From Williamsia muralis (lineage in GTDB: Bacteria > Actinomycetota > Actinomycetes > Mycobacteriales > Mycobacteriaceae): a stretch of DNA of 64,000 nucleotides. The position numbers and the translations under genes are program-made. The stretch spans positions 248,001 through 312,000 of the forward strand of contig NZ_PEBD01000008.1 in NCBI RefSeq assembly GCF_002735905.1, in the 5' to 3' direction. Shown here in pieces: positions 9,081-17,687 of this stretch (position 1 is its first letter; each line of letters opens with the position of its first letter). The notes beneath the pieces were generated by a model. It did not search any database, was not told where the DNA came from, and saw only the letters and a program-made list of their open reading frames with translations.

Positions 9081-10514
9081 TCAGCTACGCAGCTGCAGCG
9101 AGATCTTCTCGAAGTACTCATCGAGCCCATCTGGGCCGAGTTCACGTCCGATGCCCGACTTCTTCATGCCGCCGAACGGGGCCATGGCGTTGAACCGTCC
9201 GCCGTTGATCGAGACCTGCCCGGTACGCAGGCGCTTGGCGATTGCGATGGCCTCGTCGTCGTCGGCCGCGAACACCGCACCCGACAACCCGTACTCGGAA
9301 TCGTTGGTGATGGCGACGGCGTCATCGATGTCCCGATAGGTGAGGACCGCAAGCACCGGGCCGAACACTTCGTCCCTGGCGATGGGGGTGTTGTTGTCCA
9401 CGCGACTGACCACCGTCGGACGCACGAAGTAGCCCGACCGCAGCCGTTCATCGAGCCCGTCCACGTCGCCGGGACCGCCCACCAGGAACCTCGCGTCCGC
9501 CGGCACTTCCGCAAGATGTTTGAGCACCGACTGCTGCTGGTCCTGCGAGGCCATCGGTCCCACATCCACCGTTTCGTCGAGGGGGTCGCCGATCGTCTGA
9601 GAGCCGACCAACTCCACCAGTCGCCGCTCCACTTCGTCGAGTCGGTCGGCCGGGACGAGCAACCGGGTGGTGGCCGTACAGGTCTGGCCGTTGTTGACGT
9701 AGCAGCTACGAACGGCGGCGTTCAGCGCCGCGTCCATGTCCGCATCCGGGGCCACGATGAACGCCGATTTCCCTCCCAACTCGAGAGTCACTTTCTTGAT
9801 TCCAGCTGCAGCAAGTTGTCCGACTCGAGCTCCTGCAGATGTCGATCCGGTGAGGCTCACCAGATCGACGTCTGGGTGCCCGGCGAGCCGTTCGCCGGCT
9901 CGGCCACCAGAACCCGACACCACATTGAGGACGCCGGGTGGCAATCCGATGGCGTGGGCGATGTCGGCGACCACAAAGGCAGCAAGCGGAGCAACGCTGC
10001 TGGGCTTGACCACGGTGGTGCATCCTGCCGCGATCGCCGGGGCGACTTTTGCCGCCAGTTGGTACAAGGGGTAGTTCCACGGGGTGATCGCACCGACCAC
10101 ACCTGCGGGAACCTTGACGATCAACGAGGTTCCGCGCCTTTCTTCCATCGGGAGTGACTCGAGGACGTCGGCCATCGTTCGGAAGATTGTCACGCCCAGG
10201 CCCACCTGCACGCTCCGTGACCGTGCGATGGGTGTTCCGACCTCTCGCGCCATCGTCTCGGCCAACACGTCCTCGCGTTGCAGGAGTTCGTCGGCGAAGC
10301 GTCGGAGCAGCGCAACGCGGTCGGCCACCGGCGATTGTGACCACGACGGGAACGCCCGTTTTGCCGCTCCCACAGCAGCGTCGATATCAGCTTCTGTACC
10401 TGCAGGGACGCGGGCCAGCAGGCCGCCGGTGGCCGCCTCGAAGACGTCGATCGTTCCTCCGCCGTCCGACGGCACCCACGTGCCGTCGATATAGAGCTCG
10501 GTGCGATCGTCCAT
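9081..10514 (-). CDS. Aldehyde dehydrogenase (NAD(P)+)
   Basis: 477 residues, normal length for the family. Visible motifs are the NAD-binding segment ITPWNYPLYQLAAKVAPA (with the catalytic Asn), VTLELGGKSA (general-base Glu) and NNGQTCTATTR (catalytic Cys). It oxidises an aldehyde to the acid. The start is ATG 10514, behind AGTGGAGG; an in-frame codon at 10565 is less likely. It diverges from the PPDK-like operon, and the intergenic region carries a candidate operator that also contains a TTGACA -35-like box on the leftward strand. It probably follows an alcohol dehydrogenase step in the same pathway. Confidence 0.93.
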   Translation of the reverse strand: MDDRTELYIDGTWVPSDGGGTIDVFEAATGGLLARVPAGTEADIDAAVGAAKRAFPSWSQSPVADRVALLRRFADELLQREDVLAETMAREVGTPIARSRSVQVGLGVTIFRTMADVLESLPMEERRGTSLIVKVPAGVVGAITPWNYPLYQLAAKVAPAIAAGCTTVVKPSSVAPLAAFVVADIAHAIGLPPGVLNVVSGSGGRAGERLAGHPDVDLVSLTGSTSAGARVGQLAAAGIKKVTLELGGKSAFIVAPDADMDAALNAAVRSCYVNNGQTCTATTRLLVPADRLDEVERRLVELVGSQTIGDPLDETVDVGPMASQDQQQSVLKHLAEVPADARFLVGGPGDVDGLDERLRSGYFVRPTVVSRVDNNTPIARDEVFGPVLAVLTYRDIDDAVAITNDSEYGLSGAVFAADDDEAIAIAKRLRTGQVSINGGRFNAMAPFGGMKKSGIGRELGPDGLDEYFEKISLQLRS

Positions 10515-10591
10515 TCTGGGCGCCTCCACTTCGTCGTGCGATGAACACCGAGTGGCGACCATCACAGCCAGCGTAATCTACTTTGCGGATT

Positions 10592-10607
10592 CGTTGTCAA
10601 GTAACTC
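10592..10607. promoter_or_regulatory. Candidate shared operator, copy 2
   Basis: On the leftward strand this reads GAGTTACTTGACAACG, which includes a TTGACA -35-like hexamer pointing toward the aldehyde dehydrogenase. The identical 16-mer occurs in the opposite orientation at 42552-42567. It lies in the divergent region between the ALDH gene and the winged-helix/PPDK-like operon. Confidence 0.5.
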
Positions 10608-10673
10608 TTCGGTTTCAAGTCTGTACATAGTTTGTGCGTTCTTTCTTGACTTCCACTACTATTTGGGTACGTT

Positions 10674-11387
10674 ATGAGCACGGTCACAGTCTCCGAGCGC
10701 GAGGCACCGACCGCTCTCGCCATCCGCCGTCCCGCAGCCGGGACCCGTTCGAGGAGCACCATGAACGACCTCGCGATCAACAACTCTGCACCGGCCACCG
10801 CGTCAGCCGAGCTGGTCAATCTTGTTGTGAAGGGCATGTCCCGTGGGCCGATCGCCCCTGAGCTGCAGATCGTCGTCGATGCCGGGCATGCCATCGCCAA
10901 GGGTCCGATGGTGATGCCGACCCCGGCAGGTATCGCCGAGGCAGGCCGCCTGGTGCGTCTGCCGGAGGGCAGCGCGCAGGAGCAGGCCGTGCGGGACTTT
11001 CTCCACGCCTTCCTCCCCGTCAACCGGCAGCTGCGTGAACTGTGCACCGCATGGCAGTGCCGGCCGGACGGCTCGGCCAACGACCACTCGGACGCCCAGT
11101 ACGACGCCTCCATCCGTGATCGACTCGACGACATCCACTCGGCGGTCTCGAAGATGCTGCGGCGGGCGGGCAAACAGGCCCCAGAACTCACCGAATACCG
11201 CGACCGTCTCGGAGTCGCGCTCGAACGCTTCGACGACGGCGACACCGCATCCCTCACCTCACCCCTCACCGACGGCTACCACACCGTCTGGATGTGGCTG
11301 CACCAGCACGTTCTGATGATGCTCGGTGTCACCCGCGCCGAGGACGAGGCACTCGAGGAGGAACTCGTTTCGGGTTCATCCCGATGA
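10674..11387 (+). CDS. Stand-alone winged-helix module of actinobacterial PPDK-type proteins
   Basis: 237 residues. The first 45 residues are low-complexity. The rest (VNLVVKGMSRG..., then MPTPAGIAEAGRLVRL, FLPVNRQLRELCTAWQ, SDAQYDASIRDRLDDIH and GYHTVWMWLHQHVLMMLG) looks like the winged-helix plus helical module that is fused to pyruvate phosphate dikinase-like proteins in mycobacteria (compared from memory, not searched). Here it is a separate gene whose TGA overlaps the ATG of the PPDK-like gene (ATGA, 11384-11387), implying coupled translation and a stable complex. Its role is probably regulatory or structural for that enzyme; DNA binding is possible but unproven. Confidence 0.7.
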   Translation: MSTVTVSEREAPTALAIRRPAAGTRSRSTMNDLAINNSAPATASAELVNLVVKGMSRGPIAPELQIVVDAGHAIAKGPMVMPTPAGIAEAGRLVRLPEGSAQEQAVRDFLHAFLPVNRQLRELCTAWQCRPDGSANDHSDAQYDASIRDRLDDIHSAVSKMLRRAGKQAPELTEYRDRLGVALERFDDGDTASLTSPLTDGYHTVWMWLHQHVLMMLGVTRAEDEALEEELVSGSSR

Positions 11388-13927
11388 CGTTGTCGGAGAA
11401 CACATTCCCCGCAACGACCCGCGCCGCCGTCCCGTACGGCCAGGGACGTGCCCGCGGACTCGGCGCAGACGTGCTCGGGGTGCACGGCGTCGAGATGGAC
11501 AACCTCGTCGCCCTCGGCCTGCCCGTCGTCCCAGGATTGACGGTGCCGATCGGCGCCGGATCCGGCCTGCAGGATCACCAGACCGCCACCACGGCGATCG
11601 ACCTGCTCGAAAAACTCGCGGTCCGGGGCATCTGGCCGGCTGTGCGTACAGAGCGTCGGCCCATGCTCATGCATCTGCGCTGCAGCGCGCCCGTACCCGT
11701 GTCGGCTCTACCGCCCGCCATCTCGGTCATCGGCTTGTCCAGCCGGAACATCGACGCACTGGTGGAAGTGATCGGACGCGAACGCGACATCTACGACTCC
11801 TGGGCCGCGAATCTGCGGTTCGTCGCGGAGAACGCGCTCGACGTGGATGTCGATGACCTCGACGACCTCGCGGACGACCATCCCGACAGCAGGGCCCAGG
11901 TGCCCGCGCTGCTGGAACTGATCGAAGAATCGACAGGTGCACCCTTTCCCGCCGACCCGGCCGAACAACTCGGCCTGGCGGCCAAGGCGATGCTCGCTCG
12001 GTGGGCGTCACCTCGAGGCCAGCGGGCCCGTAGAGCGTTGTCACTCCCCGACGATCTCGGGATCGCCCTGCATGTCCGAGCGCTGCGTCTGGGCTCGTGG
12101 AATGAGTCCGGCTACGGATCGGCCATCAGCCGCGACCTCGAGACCGGCCGCTTCGCACCCCACGGCGTGTTTCATCTCGGCGTTCGTCGGGCCGACCCGA
12201 ATCCGGGTCCCGGTGACCCCCTCGACCAGACACCTGGCGGTGTCCAGATCCTGGACCAGATCTTCGCAACCCTCGAGCCGCATCTGCGCGGAGTCGCAGA
12301 GGTCGAGTTCGAGGTGCGAGACCGCCAGCTGGCGTTGCTGAGTGCCCAGGCGGTCGAACACCCCGGTCCACGTGCGATCACACACCTCGCGGTGGATCTC
12401 GCGACCGCAGGCTCCATCAACCGCAGCGAAGCCGTTCGCATGCTCGAACCAGACCTGATGCAAGACCTCCTGCACGCCCAGCTCAAACTGACCGGGTCCG
12501 AACAATTGCTCGCACGCGGGCTGCCGGCCTCTCCCGGCGCTGCAATCGGTGAGATCGCCCTGTCAAGCGACCGCGCAATTCAGCTCGCAGGCCAGGGCAA
12601 GAACGTCATCCTCGTCGCATCCGAGACGAGCCCGGCAGACGTGCCGGCCCTGCTCGCGGCCACCGCGGTGGTCACATCGAACGGCGGGCTGGCATCGCAT
12701 GCCGCGGTTGTCGCACGGGGGGCCGGACGCCCGGCTGTCTGCGGAGCGACGACGCTACGGATCGACGCGAACGCCGGCACGGTCACCGCCGGTGAGGTGA
12801 CGCTCCGTGAAGGCGACACCGTGTCGGTCAACGGGCGCACCGGAGACGTGTATTGCGGCACCGTGACGATTCGCCCCGCCGAGCCATCGGCCGAACTCGA
12901 GATACTACTCGGGTGGGCCGACGAGATCCGGCGCCTGAGGGTGCGCACCAATGCAGACAACGCCGAGGACGCCGCTACGGCGTTTCGGCTCGGTGCCGAG
13001 GGAATCGGCCTCTGCCGCACCGAACATCAGTTCCTCGGCGATCAGCTCCCTCTGGTGCAGCGCCTTGTGCTCGCAGAATCGGAGGCTGAAGAGATCGAGG
13101 CGATCGCCGCTCTGACCACTGCCCAGCAGAGCGACTTCACCGACCTACTGCGAGTGGTCGGAAGCCGGCCGATCACGGTTCGCCTTCTCGACGCTCCACT
13201 CCACGAGTTCCTGCCTGCCGACGGCGAGTACCGCGACGAGGCGCAAGCCCAGCGCGCCGCCGACACCCATGAGTCGAATCCGATGCTCGGATTGCGGGGT
13301 GTGCGGTTCGCGATGGTGCAGCAGAAGCTGTATCCGGCACAGGCCGAGGCGTTGTTCCGGGCGTGGGTGACCGTGAACGGGGAAGGGCTGCAACCACAAC
13401 TCGAGGTGATGATCCCGTTGGTGTCACTGCCCGGCGAGCTGTCCAAAGCGATCGAGCAGGTGCGTTCGGCCGCAGCGGATGTTGAGCAGGACACCGGCGT
13501 GACGATTCCGTATCTCGTGGGCAGCATGGTCGAGACACCCCGCGCCGCCTTGCTGGCCGAATTGTTGGCCGAAGACGCGCAATTCCTCTCGTTCGGCACC
13601 AACGATCTGACGCAGCTGACCTATGGGTTCTCGCGGGACGACGTCGAGAAGACCATGCTCACCCACTATCTCGAACACGGCCTGCTCGACGACAGTCCTT
13701 TCGCCGTACTGGACACCTATGGTGTCGGGGCGTTGATCTCGATGGCCGTCCGCAGTGCGCGGCGGGCACGACCCGAGGTGAAGCTCGGCGTGTGCGGCGA
13801 ACACGGCGGCGATCCCGCGTCGATCGCCTTCCTGGATTCTGTTGGACTGCACTATGTCTCGTGTTCACCGCGTCGTGTCCCGGTGGCCCGGCTGGCTGCT
13901 GCGCACGCGGCACTCGAAAGCAGGTGA
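11384..13927 (+). CDS. PPDK-like PEP-utilising enzyme with degenerate ATP-grasp domain
   Basis: 847 residues, slightly shorter than canonical pyruvate phosphate dikinase. The swivel domain has the phosphohistidine motif GGLASHAAVVARG (His 439). The PEP/pyruvate barrel is well conserved: EGIGLCRTEH (540-548), ITVRLLDAPLHEFLP, ESNPMLGLRGVR, GSMVETPRA, FLSFGTNDLTQLTYG and VCGEHGGDP (Cys 804). The N-terminal ATP-grasp domain is eroded: the glycine-lysine loop reads LGVHGVEMDN without the lysine, and the LQTR motif reads LLSAQ (318-322), losing the catalytic Gln/Arg. It may transfer phosphate between PEP and something other than ATP. Start chosen at ATG 11384 for the overlap with the preceding gene. 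Confidence 0.85.
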   Translation: MTLSENTFPATTRAAVPYGQGRARGLGADVLGVHGVEMDNLVALGLPVVPGLTVPIGAGSGLQDHQTATTAIDLLEKLAVRGIWPAVRTERRPMLMHLRCSAPVPVSALPPAISVIGLSSRNIDALVEVIGRERDIYDSWAANLRFVAENALDVDVDDLDDLADDHPDSRAQVPALLELIEESTGAPFPADPAEQLGLAAKAMLARWASPRGQRARRALSLPDDLGIALHVRALRLGSWNESGYGSAISRDLETGRFAPHGVFHLGVRRADPNPGPGDPLDQTPGGVQILDQIFATLEPHLRGVAEVEFEVRDRQLALLSAQAVEHPGPRAITHLAVDLATAGSINRSEAVRMLEPDLMQDLLHAQLKLTGSEQLLARGLPASPGAAIGEIALSSDRAIQLAGQGKNVILVASETSPADVPALLAATAVVTSNGGLASHAAVVARGAGRPAVCGATTLRIDANAGTVTAGEVTLREGDTVSVNGRTGDVYCGTVTIRPAEPSAELEILLGWADEIRRLRVRTNADNAEDAATAFRLGAEGIGLCRTEHQFLGDQLPLVQRLVLAESEAEEIEAIAALTTAQQSDFTDLLRVVGSRPITVRLLDAPLHEFLPADGEYRDEAQAQRAADTHESNPMLGLRGVRFAMVQQKLYPAQAEALFRAWVTVNGEGLQPQLEVMIPLVSLPGELSKAIEQVRSAAADVEQDTGVTIPYLVGSMVETPRAALLAELLAEDAQFLSFGTNDLTQLTYGFSRDDVEKTMLTHYLEHGLLDDSPFAVLDTYGVGALISMAVRSARRARPEVKLGVCGEHGGDPASIAFLDSVGLHYVSCSPRRVPVARLAAAHAALESR

Positions 13928-13933
13928 CGGGCG

Positions 13934-15007
13934 GTGAGTACCGAACTCGATGACCTGCGTACTGCAGTCCGTGATGCCGCTGTCGACCTCGGCGGGCCGG
14001 TCCTGTGCCGTCGGCTGGACGCCGACGGCCCTGGCTGGGATGCCATAGCGTGGTCGGTGCTGGCCGAGCAGATCGGCATCGGCGCACTGGGCTTGCCCGA
14101 AGACCTGGGAGGTCTTGGTGGTCTCCCCGAACTGGCGGTGGTGGCCGAGGAGCTCGGAGCCGCACTGCTGCCGGTCCCCTTTCTCTCCACCGTCATCGCC
14201 GGCCAGGTCCTACTGGGCACACCCACACCTCCCGACGACGTCCTGACGGAGATCGCAGAGGGAGCGCCTGCCGCATTCGCAGGGTTCGACCGACGGGGGT
14301 GGTGGTCGACTGACGAGTTGCTGTTCGCTGCAACCGAAGTCGACGGCGGCTGGGTGATCGACGGACACGCCCTGGCCGTGCTCGGCGCCGCAGGAGCGAC
14401 ATGGATTGTCGTCGCCGCGAACACCGCAGACGGTCCCGACATTTTTGTCGTCGCGGCGGCCACTGACGGCGTGGACGTCAATCCCGTCGAAACCCTGGAC
14501 CTCACCCGTGCTCAGGCCTCGGTCCACCTGGCTGCCGTCCCGGCGATCCGGCTCACCACCGGTGGAAATGCATCTGCTGCAGTGCTTCCAGCCCTCGATA
14601 CCGCATGTATCGTGCTGGCAGCCGAGCAACTCGGCGGTTCTCAGGCCAGCCTCGATCACACGGTCGACTATGTGAAAGAGCGCCGCCAGTTCGGTCGGGC
14701 CATCGGCAGCTTCCAAGCCGTCAAACACACCCTTGCGGATTTGCTTGTCCTCGTCGAGTCGAGTCGCTCGGCAGTGAGCCGCGCAGTCGAGTCCGATGAC
14801 CGGACTGAGGCCGGGGCCGTCGCAAGGGCCTGGTGTTCGGACGCCTACCGGACAGTGAGTGCCGAAGCCGTGCAGTTACACGGCGGCATCGGTTTCACGT
14901 GGGAACACCACTGCCATCTCTATTTTCGGCGAGCGCGCGCCGACGCTCAGCTGCTCGGCGGCAGTGCCATGCATCGCGAGCGACTGGCCACGGCCCTGGC
15001 CTGGTGA
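13934..15007 (+). CDS. Acyl-CoA dehydrogenase family protein
   Basis: 357 residues. N-terminal helical domain (WSVLAEQIGIGALGLPEDLGG), a middle beta domain, and a C-terminal flavin domain with YVKERRQFGRAIGSFQAVKH and LHGGIGFTWEHHCHLYFRRA; the Glu of TWEHH is in the usual catalytic-base region of actinobacterial short FadE proteins. Such shorter FadEs often work as one half of alpha2beta2 heteromers, so a partner is possible. GTG start 13934 lies 6 bp after the PPDK-like stop, making it the third gene of the operon that begins at 10674. Confidence 0.88.
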   Translation: MSTELDDLRTAVRDAAVDLGGPVLCRRLDADGPGWDAIAWSVLAEQIGIGALGLPEDLGGLGGLPELAVVAEELGAALLPVPFLSTVIAGQVLLGTPTPPDDVLTEIAEGAPAAFAGFDRRGWWSTDELLFAATEVDGGWVIDGHALAVLGAAGATWIVVAANTADGPDIFVVAAATDGVDVNPVETLDLTRAQASVHLAAVPAIRLTTGGNASAAVLPALDTACIVLAAEQLGGSQASLDHTVDYVKERRQFGRAIGSFQAVKHTLADLLVLVESSRSAVSRAVESDDRTEAGAVARAWCSDAYRTVSAEAVQLHGGIGFTWEHHCHLYFRRARADAQLLGGSAMHRERLATALAW

Positions 15008-15093
15008 GCGCCTGACCACAAGGAGAGCCGCGGCCGAAGCGCCTGTCCAATGTTCGTTTGGCGCGCTGCATCGACAACTGTCAATATAGATCG

Positions 15094-15480
15094 GTGTCGA
15101 ATCAGAGTCCGAACCCGTCCCGCGATGAAGCCTGTTGCTCGCCCTTGGTCCAGGAACCGCTCAGCATGGACCGCACCGTCCAGCTGGCGCGCATGTTCAA
15201 GGCGTTGGGAGACCCGGTACGGCTGCGCCTGTTGAGCCTGATTGCCAGTCACCTCGGCGGCGAAGCATGCGTCTGCGACATATCGGACTCGTTCGATCTG
15301 TCCCAGCCGACGATCTCGCATCATCTGAAGGTGCTACGGCAAGCCGGCTTGCTCGACTGTGAGCGCCGCGGGACCTGGGTCTACTACCGGGTGGTACCCG
15401 GTACGCTGCAACAACTTTCGGCGACACTCGACATGTCCGATCTCTCGCACACCGTCGATGAAGCCCTGGTGACCTCGTGA
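15094..15480 (+). CDS. arsR: ArsR-family arsenic-responsive repressor
   Basis: About 128 residues from GTG 15094. The winged helix includes FKALGDPVRLRLLSLI and QPTISHHLKVLRQAGLL. The metalloid site is likely EACVCD in the recognition region, plus an N-terminal CC pair (DEACCSPL). Binding of As(III)/Sb(III) would release it from the ars promoter. Its last codons overlap the acr3 start (GTGA). A start at 15058 would put the leader inside promoter-like sequence (TCAATATAGAT, 15081-15091), so GTG 15094 is preferred; the final choice is uncertain. Confidence 0.88.
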   Translation: MSNQSPNPSRDEACCSPLVQEPLSMDRTVQLARMFKALGDPVRLRLLSLIASHLGGEACVCDISDSFDLSQPTISHHLKVLRQAGLLDCERRGTWVYYRVVPGTLQQLSATLDMSDLSHTVDEALVTS

Positions 15481-16559
15481 GCACGGCGACAGACGCGGCC
15501 GACAGACCGGCGGTCGTCGCGAAGCTGTCCACACTCGACCGCTTCCTGCCGGTGTGGATCGGCGTCGCGATGGTCGTCGGCCTGGCGCTCGGCCGGCTGA
15601 TCCCCGGACTGAACAAGGCGCTGTCCGCGATTTCGGTCGACGGCGTCTCGCTGCCCATCGCCATCGGGTTGCTCATCATGATGTACCCGGTGCTCGCCAA
15701 GGTCCGCTACGACCGTCTCGACTCCGTGACCGGCGACAAACGTCTGCTGGCGGCCTCGTTGGTGCTGAACTGGTTGATCGGCCCCGCACTGATGTTCGCC
15801 CTGGCATGGCTGTTCCTCCCCGATCTGCCCGAGTACCGGACCGGCCTCATCATCGTCGGGCTGGCACGGTGCATCGCGATGGTGATCATCTGGAACGACC
15901 TCGCGTGCGGTGATCGCGAAGCTGCCGCAGTGCTTGTCGCGATCAACTCGGTGTTCCAGGTGGTCATGTTCGCCGCGCTCGGATGGTTCTACCTCTCGGT
16001 ACTCCCGGGGTGGCTGGGCCTGGAACAGACCACCATCGAGGCGTCCCCGTGGCAGATCGCGCAATCCGTGCTGATCTTCCTGGGAATCCCGCTCATCGCC
16101 GGTTTCCTATCCCGTCACCTCGGCGAGAAGCGCAAAGGCCGAGATTGGTACGAGACAACATTCTTACCGCGAATCGGCCCCTGGGCGTTGTACGGACTGC
16201 TGTTCACGATCGTCATTCTCTTTGCGTTGCAGGGTGCTCAGATCACGTCGCAGCCTCTCGACGTGGTCCGGATCGCGCTCCCGCTACTGGTGTACTTCGC
16301 GGTCATGTGGGGTGGCGGATACGCGTTCGGTGCAGCGATGGGGCTGGGGTACGCACGCACCACCACACTCGCGTTCACTGCGGCGGGCAACAATTTCGAA
16401 CTCGCCATCGCTGTAGCCATCGCCACCTACGGCGCCACGTCGGGGCAAGCGCTCGCCGGTGTGGTCGGGCCCTTGATCGAGGTGCCCGTCCTGGTCGCTC
16501 TGGTGTACGTATCGCTTGCCCTGCGTCGACGTTTCACTCCGCAACCGCCCTCCCGTTGA
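15477..16559 (+). CDS. acr3: ACR3-family arsenite efflux permease
   Basis: 360 residues, about ten transmembrane helices. The Acr3 hallmark GLARCIAMVIIWNDLACGD carries the cysteine needed for arsenite transport, and the TTTLAFTAAGNNFELAIAVAIATYG segment is the conserved unwound-helix region of this family. It exports As(III) in exchange for protons. It is translated from a GTG overlapping the arsR stop, so production is tied to the regulator. The next gene, the arsenate reductase, supplies its substrate from arsenate. Confidence 0.95.
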   Translation: MSTATDAADRPAVVAKLSTLDRFLPVWIGVAMVVGLALGRLIPGLNKALSAISVDGVSLPIAIGLLIMMYPVLAKVRYDRLDSVTGDKRLLAASLVLNWLIGPALMFALAWLFLPDLPEYRTGLIIVGLARCIAMVIIWNDLACGDREAAAVLVAINSVFQVVMFAALGWFYLSVLPGWLGLEQTTIEASPWQIAQSVLIFLGIPLIAGFLSRHLGEKRKGRDWYETTFLPRIGPWALYGLLFTIVILFALQGAQITSQPLDVVRIALPLLVYFAVMWGGGYAFGAAMGLGYARTTTLAFTAAGNNFELAIAVAIATYGATSGQALAGVVGPLIEVPVLVALVYVSLALRRRFTPQPPSR

Positions 16560-16574
16560 GGGGTGTGGCGCGCA

Positions 16575-17009
16575 ATGTCTGACGAAACGCCAACGGCTAG
16601 CAGGGTTCCCAACGTGCTGTTCATATGCGTGAGCAACAGGGGCAAGTCGGTGTTGGCGCAAGGCCTCGCCCAGAAGATCGCCGGCGCTGCCGTGTCCGCA
16701 GGCTCAGCAGGCACCGAAGCGACGGTCGATAGCCGGGTGAACGAGCTGTCCGCCCAGGCTCTCGCCGAGGTCGGGGTGGAGGTCTCCGATCACCGGCCCC
16801 GCCAGCTCACCGACGACATGATGCGCGCCGCTGACGTGACCGTGGTCGTCGGGTCAGCCGCGCGGGTGAACCCTCCAGAGGGAACCACCCTCGAGGTGTG
16901 GGACACCGACGAACCATCGCTGCGGGGGATCGAGGGCATCGAGCGGATGCGCTTGATCCGCGACGACATCGCAACCCGGGTCACCGACCTCATCGCCCGG
17001 ATGACCTGA
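16575..17009 (+). CDS. arsC: Arsenate-mycothiol transferase / low-MW-phosphatase-type arsenate reductase
   Basis: 144 residues from ATG 16575 (GTG 16563 is an alternative). The phosphatase-like P-loop reads CVSNRGKS (Cys 18), that is Cys-X5-Lys-Ser instead of Cys-X5-Arg. Lys at this place is shared with the corynebacterial mycothiol-dependent enzymes ArsC1/ArsC2 (CVGNGGKS in Corynebacterium, from memory), which form an arsenate-mycothiol adduct later reduced by mycoredoxin. The rest (SAGSAGTEA, RMRLIRDDI) also fits that group. It completes an arsR-acr3-arsC operon. Confidence 0.88.
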   Translation: MSDETPTASRVPNVLFICVSNRGKSVLAQGLAQKIAGAAVSAGSAGTEATVDSRVNELSAQALAEVGVEVSDHRPRQLTDDMMRAADVTVVVGSAARVNPPEGTTLEVWDTDEPSLRGIEGIERMRLIRDDIATRVTDLIARMT

Positions 17010-17112
17010 GCTGATCGGGCGGGCTCGGTGGGCAGCTCACGAAACCCGGGAAAGCTCGCGCTACAGACCGAGCATCGGCGAGGAAGGCGAGCGGGGTTAA
17101 TGTGCAGGTCGC

Positions 17113-17219
17113 GAAACTCGCAGAGGCTCGGTCTGCGGGGCGAGCGACGGCGAGGTCAGCGAGCCGGGTCGCAGGGCAGCGCGCGAGACCCGCGAAAGCT
17201 CACGCTACAGACCGAGCAA
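17113..17219 (+). repeat. Long direct repeat, copy A (107 bp)
   Basis: Runs from GAAACTCGCAGAGGCTCGG to CTACAGACCGAGCAA. It is nearly identical to 17443-17549, 330 bp downstream, with about five mismatches and no gap. It includes both an inverted and a direct copy of the 72-bp unit core. Confidence 0.85.
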
Positions 17220-17442
17220 GGGCCAGCACACCGAGCCGGGTCGCGGGCCAGCCCACCCGACTCGCAAACGCCCGCGCTACAGACCGCGCAAACCACCAGC
17301 ACACCGAGCGGAGCCCCGGGCAGGTCCCGAAACTCAGGGAAGCTCACGCTACAGACCGCGCAACCACCAGCACCCCGAGCCGGGTCGCGGGCCAGCGGGT
17401 CTGCGGCGCGAGCGTCTATGAGGGCGGTCGCGGGGAGCTGCC

Positions 17443-17549
17443 GAAACTCGCAGAGGCTCGGTCTGCGGGGCGAGCAACGGCGAGGACCGCGAGCCGGGTC
17501 GCAGGGCAGCGCGCGAGACCCGCGAAAGCTCGCGCTACAGACTGAGCAA
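17443..17549 (+). repeat. Long direct repeat, copy B (107 bp)
   Basis: Second copy of the 107-bp segment at 17113-17219. The 330-bp offset and high identity suggest a segmental duplication within the repeat block. Confidence 0.85.
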
Positions 17550-17687
17550 CCACCAGCACCCCGAGCGGAGCCCCCGGGCAGGTCCCGAGACCCGCGGAAG
17601 CTCACGCTACAGACCGAGCAACCACCCGCACCCCGAGCCGAGCCCCCGGGCCAGCGGGTCTGCTGCACACCGGTCTCGGCGTCACCG

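Larger units (their letters stand above)
17026..17663. repeat. Degenerate tandem/inverted repeat block with 72-bp period between arsC and the second arsR
   Basis: The core AGCTC[A/G]CGCTACAGAC recurs with GCTACAGAC starting at 17060, 17204, 17276 (core altered), 17348, 17534 and 17606. Most steps are exactly 72 bp or a multiple; one is 186. GGCTCGGTCTG elements at about 17124 and 17454 are inverted copies of the CAGACCGAGC part, so units can pair into hairpins. The end unit GGGCCAGCGGGTCTGC appears at about 17390 and again at 17648-17663. All reading frames are open because of base composition, so I do not call it coding. This is the only stretch of more than 300 bases without a gene. Confidence 0.85.

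Noticed and set aside
8598-10157. Rightward open frame of 519 codons over the SnoaL-like and ALDH genes
   Set aside because: Crosses two real genes and their intergenic gap, and has no domain resemblance.
10674-15007. Ordinary pyruvate phosphate dikinase in gluconeogenesis
   Set aside because: The catalytic ATP-grasp residues are missing and the neighbours are catabolic, so I did not assign the standard reaction.
16575-17009. ArsC as an inactive protein because the P-loop Arg is Lys
   Set aside because: Lys at this site is normal for the mycothiol-dependent ArsC1/ArsC2 group, so the substitution is a family feature, not a defect.
17026-17663. Possible CRISPR array
   Set aside because: The whole 72-bp unit repeats, so there are no unique spacers of uniform length. 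Copies diverge and include inverted versions, and there are no cas genes.
17028-17687. Repeat block as a coding extension of the second ArsR
   Set aside because: All frames on both strands are open here because of composition, so the open frame is not evidence of coding. Kept only as a possibility in the findings.
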